In this document: positions 55,182 to 64,000 of the stretch, one piece after another
Layout of the letters: each line of letters starts with the position of its first letter
Position numbering within the stretch: the first letter of the stretch is position 1
DNA from: Arbacia lixula
Lineage: Eukaryota > Echinodermata > Echinoidea > Arbacioida > Arbaciidae
DNA length: 64,000 nt
Reading direction: 5' to 3'
Assembly: GCA_963669155.1 (NCBI GenBank)
Contig: OZ022585.1
Span: 6,233,558 to 6,297,557 of the forward strand
Translations under genes and position numbers: made by a program
The notes under the pieces: model-generated
What the model was told of the DNA's origin: nothing
What the model saw: the letters and a program-made list of their open reading frames with translations, nothing else
Databases searched by the model: none

Positions 55182-57047
55182 CATAATTTATTTTACTTTT
55201 TGTTCGTTGATTTGGAAGTATCAGTCTATACGCTTAAATTCACCATATTCAGCACGGGTTCGCGAATCCTCGTCTGACTCCAGTAAAGGTTCAAGGCATT
55301 TTGCGGTTTGGCACCGTGTGAATGGGATCAGCCTTGTTTCGTCCCCTAAATGGCCAGAGCCCGTCGGAGCTATAGTTCAAGGAATGCACGGAGAGACATG
55401 CTTTTGGCCGAGATCGCTATATCAGAAGGACATTAATGGTAGTCGGTGATTGGTCATCGATTTGGCCCCAATTCAAGACACCTGAACGCATCGCGCAATC
55501 TTTAAAAAAATCAGATTGTTTTGTTGTTTCCTTCCGTCTCTGATGACAATAAACAACCATCTCGTAACCTTTTCTTTTAATCTTTTATATAAATTAGCTT
55601 GGATGATGCAAATTAAAAGAAAACCAGAAAATTATTAGAGGCCCAACCCGTAAAATTACTTTAAAATATACTTTTAAAAATACGACAAATTCCAACAACA
55701 CGAAAAAAAGTGATTCACAAAATTGTGTTCCCCCCTTTATACAATCTCTCAAATGCTCACCTTTCTATCACTTTTATATTCAAGAAATTTCTAGAAAATA
55801 ATTATCTACCTGATCCACCTTTGGCAGGACGATGTCGTTACTGCAAAGTAATGGCGAAGCGTTATCTGGTGTAAAACCTGGTACCTATAGAATCTTCGTC
55901 AAGCAATGTTGTAAAGCTTGCCTCTGGGTATACGACTCGAAATTGGTCTGAGAGAACATTTATTCTGTGATATCTATTATATGAAATGAACAATCGGAAA
56001 TGAACATATGGTTGCAAAGCAACGCCCTATGTAGAGTTCCCATTGTACAAAGTACAAACGGTATGATGATGGTTCATGAACTGAGCGGACTGCTATATCT
56101 TCGTTAACCCTTAGCCTGCCCCAATGAATAGATCCCAGTGCGACGCCGCTAATCCAGATTGTGCCCGCCCCAAATCCGCTCTGTGCCAATTTTATTTTGA
56201 GGCCTATTCAGTTGCGCTACATTTTTGTGTTGGCATTTTCGAACCACTATATTTTGAAACATATATTTTTACATAAAAACTTGTAACTAAAAGCTGTTGG
56301 AAATGTTATCTGCTTTATCATGATACCAAGAATGTAAGGCAAAGTTACTTTGATAATCTATTGCAAACTAATGATAAGCGTTAAGTTGCACAGTATCAGG
56401 CACTAGATCAGGGTCGAAGAAGCAAGTCTGTTTCTTGCGAGGGGGAGACATATTGATGATATTGAGGACACCAATTAAGAGCCTGGAAATAAATCCCAGA
56501 GTCACAGTTCAAAAAGGGCAATGTAAAACATGCGCGATAGGTATCACAAGAAGGGACAGGATGAGACATCAGAAATAGACCATTTTCGTTATGTATGCAA
56601 ATTTTATACACGTCGTTCCAACAATGCGTTACTAATAGTAACTCCAAAGCTTGTCCGAGGTTTGTCCAAGTAGCAACAACTAACAGATTCAGAGTGCGTT
56701 CCATCAATTGAAATTAAATCACGAAATACCATGAATACAGGTGAATGTAATAACGGTCACCAGGCAGTCAGTGGGTAGATTGTGAATACATTACGAAAAT
56801 TGATTATTGGGGGACATCACCCAGCTAAACAAAAAAGTATGACGGATAAAGTCAAAGAAATGGAAAGATGACAGATGCACAAATAGCAATAAAGTGTAAA
56901 CAAAGCGTGCACTACACTGTAATATAATACCTTTATAGCTATGTTTAGACAGGGATTCTCTAGTCGGAGTAAAAAATGATATTACCTACCAGAAACATTC
57001 AAAAGATCGGAAGTAAAGAAGCTCGGAGTAACTTCCTGCCTTGGAGA

Positions 57048-57067
57048 CCCCCCCCCCCCCCCCCCCC
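57048..57067 (+). repeat. Poly-C tract
   Basis: Twenty C residues on the plus strand, followed by CTAATTCAGG. Confidence 0.95.
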
Positions 57068-57588
57068 TAATTCAGGTAAGCTCTCAAAGACCATTTCGTA
57101 ATTACACCATGGTCGGACAATGCACTGAATAAATACTACTAGACTGCTGACTGGGATTGTTTCATGAAACTGTGTTGGATGGTGGATGTAAAGACATTTT
57201 ACAGTGTGCCCGGAACAACAATAGAAGCAGATGCACATGATGGAATGTTCTTTCACTACCTTCTCAGAGCTAAATAGCTGTTGCCATATTTGCATGATAA
57301 TATATTGAAATGTGGTTGACTTTTTGATGAATTCCCATTTTACTCTGTGAGTTTCGGAATTGACCTGAGGTCATTTACTAAAAGCAATAATCTGCTCATG
57401 CGCAAATCGCAATTACGAAATGGCTTATTCCAACCCCATATCTCAGGACAGACAACCTCCCTCCTTCGTGAAAAAAAACAGGAGTTTCTTGGTCGGAGTA
57501 AGCTTGGAATAACTTTGTCCAGACGGGCACTACTCCAACCTTACTCCGACTAGGCTTACTCCGACCGTTACTCCGACCTTACTCCGAC

Positions 57589-58310
57589 CAGGGATGTGTT
57601 GTGGAAGGATATGAAACAACTTTCTTTCTTTGAACCTATGTGTGGCACCGCCGAAAAAAAAGTCTTCTCAGCATGTGCTTTACAGGTGTTTTGATAATAA
57701 CGAACAGGATTGCGTAGCAACGGTTTCTCAGATAGAACAAAAGAAATGTAGAGTCTTATTTCGCTTGTCCAGTTCTATTGGATTGAATCAATACTTTTGT
57801 GAGGAAAAGAGATATCAGCGAACAAAAATAAACAGTTTTTCTACTAAAATATCTCAGTTGCACGCAAATGCACGCAAACTCTATTAATGGAAATAAACAG
57901 CTTAAGATATAATTTTGATAATGATTGAATCCCAAATTTGCGGAAATCTGCAGAAAGTGAAGAAATTTGTTAATTGTGTAAGTAAGAATATTACCTTATA
58001 TCTCCGTTTGTGCATCATTCAACAATCATTTTGAAGAAACCCGGGTACAGGATCTTTAGTGGTGGTGCCCGTAACTTCCTTGAAAATTGCACAAAAATGT
58101 GATAAGAAACATAGCTTCCAGAAACAAAACAGTGAATTAAACATATTGCTTTCCAAGTTGACAGCAGCTAAATGTCGGTGCCGCGCATGGGACATCAAAG
58201 CATTGTAGTGATTGTGGAATGCTTTTGACATTCATTAGCACGCTTTATTATCCATACAGATGTTTGAATATATTATGCTCGAGTTGTCCCTCCTTCCTAA
58301 CCCATCCCAG
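57589..58310 (+). mobile_element. CAGGGATG element with 7-bp duplication, copy 5
   Basis: Starts CAGGGATGTGTTGTGGAAGG and ends CCTTCCTAACCCATCCCAG. Flanked by CTCCGAC at 57582-57588 and 58311-58317. The host sequence is itself a CTCCGACC-rich repeat, so this duplication alone is weaker evidence than the others. Confidence 0.75.
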
Positions 58311-58532
58311 CTCCGACCGAAACAGCCTCCGTCTGAACGCGGCTGTTCGGAGGAAGCTCGGAGCAGGAAGGTGTTAGAACTGGAGTTTGCACGAAGAGTA
58401 ATTCATTGTTGGTTCGTTTTTGTGATAAAGCGAGAATACTATAGAAAACATGTCAAAGAAATGCCTCCATATCGCACATTGGGCAATCACATTTCCTTAG
58501 TTAGTCGTTTATTGAGTGTTTCACCTTCCATG
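58311..58532. other. Spacer between two CAGGGATG elements
   Basis: Contains the continuation of the CTCCGACC-rich host repeat (AGCTCCGACCGAAACAGCC, then CGGCTGTTCGGAGGAAGC, a partial palindrome). No gene seen. Confidence 0.5.
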
Positions 58533-59257
58533 CAGGAATGTGTTAGGAAGGAGGGACAACTCAACCATAATATATTCAAACATCTGTATGGATACTAAAG
58601 CGTGCTAATGAATGTCAAAAGCATTCCACAATCACTGCAATGCTTTGAAGTCCCATGCGCGGCACCGTCATTTTGCTATCGTCAACTTGGAAAGCAGTAT
58701 CTTTAATTGCCTGTTTTGTTTCTCGAAGCTGTGTTTCTTATCACATTTTTTTGCAATTTTCAAGAAAGTTAAGAGGCAACACCTCTAAAGATCCTGTATT
58801 CGTTTTTCTTCTAAATAATTGTTGAATGATGCACAAACGGAGATATAAGATAATATTCTTACTTACATAATTAACAAATTTCTTCACTTTCCGGAGATTT
58901 CCGGAAATGTCGGATTCAATCATTATCAAAATCATATATTAAGCTGCTTACTTTCATTAACAGAGTTTGCGTGAATTTGCGTGCAAATGAGATATTTTAC
59001 TTTAAAAAACTGTCTATTTTTGTTCGCTGATATCTCTTTTCCTCACAAAAGTATTGATGCAATCCAACAGAAGTGGACAAGCGAAATAAGACTCTACATT
59101 TCTTTTGTTCTCTCTGAGAAACCGTTGCTAGGCAATCGTGTTCGTTATTGTTATAACACGTGAAAAGCACATGCTGAGACCACGCAATTTTTCGGCGGTG
59201 CCACGCATGGGCTCAAAGAAAGAATGTTGTTTCATATCCTTTCCTAACACATCCCTG
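58533..59257 (-). mobile_element. CAGGGATG element with 7-bp duplication, copy 6
   Basis: Starts CAGGAATGTGTTAGGAAGGA and ends CCTAACACATCCCTG. Flanked by TTCCATG at 58526-58532 and 59258-59264. Opposite orientation to its neighbour at 57589. Confidence 0.85.
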
Positions 59258-59577
59258 TTCCATGTAAACAACCTGTGTCCGGAGTTATCGATAAATTGCT
59301 TTTTTTTTGTTTTTGACAACGGAATGATTTTTTTTTTCGTACAGGTTTTATTGTATTTTTATTTATTTCACGTTTTATTTAGACAGGGTAGTCCTTTCAG
59401 TCTCGAGGACTGCTTTCCAAAGGAGCCCTGTGATACAAATCACGTAAACATAACAAAATATGTAACATTCAAATACAATTAATACAAAGATCAAAGATAA
59501 CAATAACAAAAGCTAACACAAAAACACATTTGAAGAAGGAAAAAAAAAAGTCACACAAATGTGTAAGTGAGTGAATG

Positions 59578-59616
59578 CCCCCCCCCCCTCCCCCTCTCCC
59601 CCCCCCCCCCCTCCCC
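59578..59616 (+). repeat. Poly-C tract
   Basis: About 39 bases of C with T interruptions, adjoining the MITE family 3 right-arm copy. Confidence 0.95.
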
Positions 59617-59639
59617 GGCCTAAGGTATGTGTGTAAAAA

Positions 59640-59880
59640 CGTATTTCTAATAATGTATCAAATGCACAAAAAAAGGGATGCATATCTCTGTGAGAAAATG
59701 CACATTTTCGAAAAAATTGTACACAACATATGGGAGATGTGACGTCACAAAACCAAAACTTTAAAATCAAATAACTTTCTTTTCCTTTCACCGATTTTCG
59801 TCAAACCTTCACTCATACCTTTCTTTCATTTGTGTCTTTTTATTGAAACAAAATAATTTCAGGGTGAACTTCCCCTTTAA
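59640..59880. mobile_element. TTAA MITE family 3, right arm
   Basis: Contains ATGTGACGTCACAAAACC and ends TTTCAGGGTGAACTTCCCCTTTAA, of which the last 20 bases are the reverse complement of the family left end. The left part is lost near the poly-C tract. Supplies the right terminus not seen in the other copies. Confidence 0.75.
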
Positions 59881-60019
59881 CAATTAGCAATGCTGCAGTG
59901 AGTACGCGCTTACATAATGGAGCGAGTCAAGAATGCATGGAAATTATGCATATTGATGAGCGCCAGCTGTGTGGGCGTGTCTTCCCAGACTACATATCCT
60001 GGGTATGCCATACCCAGTT

Positions 60020-60580
60020 CTGTGTCCTATATATTAAAATAAATTTCCTTTATTTTTTCTCAGCACTGATAATCCCCGCCTCCAAAATATCATCCAACTC
60101 ACGATTCCCCCTGTGACATCATGAAACGTAGAATTTAGCAGGATAATAAGCTGAATTTATGCACAAATCAAACATTGCAATGACTACCTCCACCTGCCCG
60201 CAAGATCATCACATGTCTTCACAAAATACCATTTAACAACCTTTCACGTTGGAATAATCGTTTCCTTACGTCAGAAATGTGCTAGCTATGTGATGCTGTT
60301 ATAAGCACTTGCAGGTAGTCATTGCAATGTTTAGTTTGTGCATAATTATGTTTTTTATCCTGCTAATTCCTACCTTTGATGATGTCACAGGGCAAATCTT
60401 GAGTTTGAGGATATCTTGGAGGCGGGGCTTATCAATGCTGAGACAAAATATAGAAAATTATTTCAAAATATAGGACACATATCATGCATATTTCCATTGA
60501 ACAGTTAGTGATTTTGTTATATAAATATTACGTTGCATTAGCAGAAGTCAACATATATTTTGATGCCAGGGGCCCTTTAA
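60020..60580. mobile_element. TTAA-type long-palindrome MITE, family 1, copy 2
   Basis: Carries both CCCCGCCTCCAAAATAT and its mirror GATATCTTGGAGGCGGGG, and ends TTTTGATGCCAGGGGCCCTTTAA, the reverse complement of the family left end. The extreme left arm is missing. Confidence 0.75.
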
Positions 60581-61480
60581 TGCAATCAAAAATGATGTAT
60601 AATTCGTTTTCTAAATTGCATCCCAATATGTTGTCATTCCTTAATAACAGTGTTTAAAGTTCAAGTTGATTCGAGTTGTAATCTTTGGGTAATCATGATG
60701 AATCAACAGTGAAACATGTGTTTTTTCACACGTAGTACTGTGAGGTTCTGTGGCCGAGTGTAAACATGACAGAAATAACCGTCTCAATCGGGGCATTCTT
60801 ATACCCCCGAATAGAGGGGCCAGATGCAATCTTAGCAGATCCAATGTCCTACAGAGACTGATTTTCGGTCTACACGTCGACATGGTCGTGACGTCAGGCG
60901 ACTGAGCATGGTATTTGTGTGATTGTCGATCTTTTTTCTGGAAAATGGGTGTCTTGTTTTATTTTTTTCTTAAAAACAGAAATTACAGCAAATGTAATGT
61001 GCTGCAAATTATTTTCCACCGATGCGCAATGTCAAAATATTGACAAAAGCTATCAACGTCTACATGGTCTACTTCAAGAATATGGTATTGTTACATTATA
61101 GAACAGTGGCACAGAGCAGGGTCACGTAGACCAGGTTGAAGATCCTAGTTTCACCAGCGGATCAGAGTTTATGTGGCAACTCTTCAAAGTGTGTTCATAT
61201 GCGATAAAGAATATCATCAACCGCAAATTCTAAAATCTTCATCTCATATTTTAAAGCAACTAACATTCCACAGCCATTTACACATACCTCTCAATCTCTC
61301 AATTCATTCCACTCGTGTTATTGGCATGCATATAAAACATGCGGAGATGACAGAACTATCCAAGTAATGGACTACCCTACCCCATCTAAAAATGGATTTA
61401 TAGTCATAACAGTATAGCCTGAGTCAAATAAATGAATAATACATAGACACAATCATCATGTAAAACATAGCAATCAGTTT
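60581..61480. other. Gene-free stretch
   Basis: No gene, element end or notable repeat recognised; a GTCGACATGGTCGTGACGTC phrase near 60875-60897 is incidental. Confidence 0.35.
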
Positions 61481-63180
61481 ATTTTTTCTGGTTGGAAGCT
61501 CAATTCCGGGGAATTGAATCAAACTCTTTGTATGTTATAACAAACAATACGTCGGCACAACAAATTAGTGAATTCAAATTGTCATTTCATCAAGGCATGA
61601 ACATCAACACTAGTGACTCTAGAATACGGGAACTACATCCAAAAAAAGGGAGACCAGTAAGCTCAATGGTAAGCCACAACTTAAAGCCAGAGTAGCCCAT
61701 TTGCAATAGTTATGAAACTCCGCAGGAATCAGCAGATGACTTGAATGACATCTCTCTGTCATAGCTTCACGAATTTCTTCAGAAAAGTGAAAAAGTATAA
61801 CTGTTCATGTTTGAAATATCCCTTTTCGTAGCGACCATGGTCTACATTCAAAAATCGTATTGCACTGCTCCGCTCGCGATGTTAAATTGAGGATAATGTT
61901 TCCATATAGTCATACGTTTGTGGTTTATCTGAATTGAATATTGATATGAGTAAAGACTTTAATAAGATACAGACAAAACATAGTGTAAGGTTGATATAAA
62001 GCTACCGAGGCTGTATAAGCCCATAAATTGTGAATCGATCACCGGTTTTCAAATCTAAAACAAAGGTAACCAAAAAGTAATAACTGGATGAAAACTTTAG
62101 CCTTTTTGCTCAGATTTTACATATTTTTTCTTAAGGAAGCCAACAACTGTGTGAAGGACAGCAAAGAAATTTTTACCCATTTGCAGAGAAAATATTCAAG
62201 AATTTCATATAATATAATGATTTTACATAAGTCGAGTATTATAGTATATTATCCTTCCAATAGTTTAGATTACAAGCAACAAAGTATATGTCTTTCTCAA
62301 CTCGTACCTTTCAAATTACAATCAATAAACCATTCTCGACCTCCTTAACCTACCTTGTTCACTAAATCAAACGGTATTTCACTTTACATCTATGTCTGTA
62401 CAATTTAGACTACATTTATTATGTTTTAAAAAAACTGCATAGGCCTACCTAGACCTGTCTCAGAATAGATCAGCAAGAGAAGAGCTTATTTGCAAAAGGG
62501 GTTCGATCCACTTTAGACCATTCTGAGAAAATCTACTTTTTCATTCTCCCATATTGCAATATTCTTATGCGAGACTAAATTTGTCATGATATACTACCCT
62601 ACCATGTGAACATAAAACTGGGTATAAAAGAAATCTACCTGTCTTCATATTTTTTAAATATTTTTTTCAAAAAATTACCTTTGTGGATCTTGCCCCTTTT
62701 GCAAACAAACTAAAATCGATCTAACCCCTTTTTAAAAAAAGTGATTTTTCTTTGCCATTTTTGTTCACTTTTTAATTTGGATTTCAACTTTTCTTTGGTA
62801 TCATCTTATAGGGCTTCTTCAAATCTATACATTGAGCCCAAAAAAATCAAATTAGATGAAAAATGGATCTAACCCCTTTTGCAAATGAGCTCTTCAAATA
62901 GTCCTCCTTATAAAACAATAGTTCTCAATTTGACAATGTTCACATTTCGTTGCTTTATTACAACATTCCAAGACTGGTAGTCAAAAAGCGTAAATCATTC
63001 TAATGCCATTTAAACAAGTTAAAACGACCTGCGCCATCGCCAGGCTTAACAGTACGGGGTAATAGTAGTAAGACCACGGGACTCACAATCAATAGAATCC
63101 TTTTCTTCCACGACCACGACTTCCATTCCTGTTTGATTCAGGATATCCGGAGGTGAATCATCTCAAAATGCTAAAATCGT
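61481..63180. repeat. Cassette flank F, terminal part (no Ig gene follows)
   Basis: Colinear with the right parts of flanks A, B and E: the TTGTATGTTATAACAAACAA block (61525), the GCGACCATGGTCTACATTCA block (61831), the CCTACCTAGACCTGTCTC block (62444) and the start of the SINE-like block (63015-63180). About 420 bases at 62470-62890 (AAATCTACTTTTTCATTC and following, ending AGCTCTTC) interrupt it. At the TTAA (63180) where the cassette should continue to (GTCT)n, MITE and Ig gene, a different MITE begins. Confidence 0.7.
62470..62895. repeat. Insert with inverted GAAGAGCTCATTTGC-like ends
   Basis: Begins near AGAAGAGCTTATTTGCAAAA and ends TTTGCAAATGAGCTCTTCAA, which are inverted. It also contains GGTTCGATCCACTT/GATCTAACCCC-like phrases. 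It is absent from the matching position of flanks A, B and E (AATAGATCAGT then a CCTCCTTA continuation), so it is an insertion of an unclassified element. Confidence 0.55.
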
Positions 63181-63386
63181 TAAAGGGCCTATGACATTAA
63201 AATGTATGTTGATTTAATTTGATGCAATTTGATATGTATAAAACAAAATCACTAAATGTTCAATGGAATTATGTGTCATTATTTTAAAATAATTTTGCTC
63301 AGAACTGATAAGCCCTGCCTCCAGAATATCCTCCAACATCATCAAAGGTAAAAATTAGCAGGAAAATAGACAGAACAGCTAAAGGC
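63180..63386. mobile_element. TTAA-type MITE family 1, copy 3 (left arm)
   Basis: Starts TTAAAGGGCCTATGACATTA and keeps AAAATCACTAAATGTTCAATG, then CCTGCCTCCAGAATATCCTCC. It occupies the TTAA of the SINE-like block (cognate site CATCGTTAAATAAAACGAG at 24297) and is itself broken by the family 2 MITE at 63387. Confidence 0.7.
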
Positions 63387-63675
63387 TTAAAGTGAATGTG
63401 CTGTACTGGGAAGACAAAGAGCCTTCAAAAGCATGAGCAATCCTCTTGCCATTCAAGTATTGTCTATTCTAGAAGTTTGCTGAAAGTTATTTGCCCTCAA
63501 ATGATCCATATTTGGCGAAATAAGTAATCAAATCACAAATCCTCAAAAAGTTAGCGAGCTTTCAGCAAATTTGTAAAATGGACAATACATTAATTTAAGA
63601 CCATTGACAAGAAGATTGCTAACGATCACCTGTTTGAATGCTTGTCGTCTTCCCAGTACAGCATATTCCCTTTAA
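63387..63675. mobile_element. TTAA-type palindromic MITE, family 2, copy 2
   Basis: Starts TTAAAGTGAATGTGCTGTAC and ends CAGTACAGCATATTCCCTTTAA (its last 20 bases mirror the start). Same family as 48977-49300, nested at the break of the family 1 copy. Confidence 0.75.
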
Positions 63676-64000
63676 TATAGATTTTCCCGTTGACGTTGTC
63701 TGTTTCAAATGTATATCATTATGGCCTATATTGAAGCGGAGACGGAGTGGCGGCCGAATTGTGTTTCACTTTTTTTTGCTTTTCTGATCCACTTTCCCAT
63801 CCCGCGCGTTATACAAAATTGAGGTATGTACATTTATATGGAAATGTGCCAATGTGTAATGCATTGATGCCGTGTCAAAATTAAATTACAAATGATGTAA
63901 TTTACGCCTCAATTCGTCAAAACGTAACACCAAAGAGAACGTTTGAATGGAGAAAAAAAAATATTTGGAAAAGCTTAGGACCCGCATTGCCCGCACTTTG
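63676..64000. other. Terminal stretch, no gene seen
   Basis: No recognisable gene or repeat terminus before the window ends. Confidence 0.35.

Larger units (their letters stand above)
53703..57588. repeat. Cassette flank F, second part
   Basis: No firm gene. Carries the CAACAACTAATAGATTCAGG block (53748 and, in a variant, 56668), the GTACTATCAGTACGTGAA block (54980), a tRNA-like sequence (55103-55181), the GGAAATGAACATATGG block (55995), and CTCCGACCTTACTCCGACC repeats (57520-57588). A poly-C run lies at 57048-57067. An open frame at 54238-54573 (plus) and its complement have no recognisable domain. Confidence 0.6.

Overview
The window looks like nuclear genomic DNA of a marine invertebrate deuterostome, most likely an echinoderm. 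It is AT-rich, has long stretches without genes, and is packed with non-LTR retrotransposons, foldback/MITE elements, microsatellites and poly-C runs. Supporting signs are an intronless rhodopsin-type GPCR, a CR1/L2-type LINE with a 2A-like N-terminal motif, and a tandem family of intronless immunoglobulin-type genes. The species assignment is inference. No bacterial-type gene organisation is present.

Layout. 0.15-1.1 kb: dead mariner/IS630-type transposase. 1.3-5.13 kb: CR1/L2-like LINE with an uninterrupted 1162-residue ORF (endonuclease plus reverse transcriptase). 6.88-8.16 kb (minus): intact class A GPCR, the most conventional single-copy host gene here. 8.2-18.9 kb: mostly non-coding, with a (TAG)n array, a possible terminal exon at 12.5-12.9 kb, a 5'-truncated LINE at 13.8-14.5 kb, a (GT)n array and foldback elements.

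18.9-48.4 kb: six copies (called A to F, left to right) of one gene, all on the minus strand. Each encodes a secreted or surface protein with a signal peptide, two immunoglobulin-like domains, an N-glycosylated stalk and a C-terminal hydrophobic tail that fits a GPI signal or a short membrane anchor. A (18943-19938), C (31285-32259) and E (42870-43862) are intact. B has lost its start to a short-repeat insertion, D is frameshifted and internally deleted, and F is split by a 392-bp insertion. Each copy sits in a cassette of shared flanking blocks. Cassettes A, B, E and F share one flank type; C and D share another that contains RTE-clade LINE fragments. The flank of F runs to about 63.18 kb and ends without a seventh gene.

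The cassettes differ by mobile-element insertions, so paralogous cassettes provide empty sites that reveal target-site duplications. Three TTAA-inserting MITE families, one foldback element with a 9-bp duplication, and a roughly 720-bp element family with 7-bp duplications can be defined this way. That last family includes a composite inverted dimer that appears to have inserted as one unit. I infer that the array is a young, birth-and-death, possibly immune-type surface-receptor locus growing by cassette duplication, with poly-C tracts at several cassette junctions. Function, expression and species cannot be settled from sequence alone.
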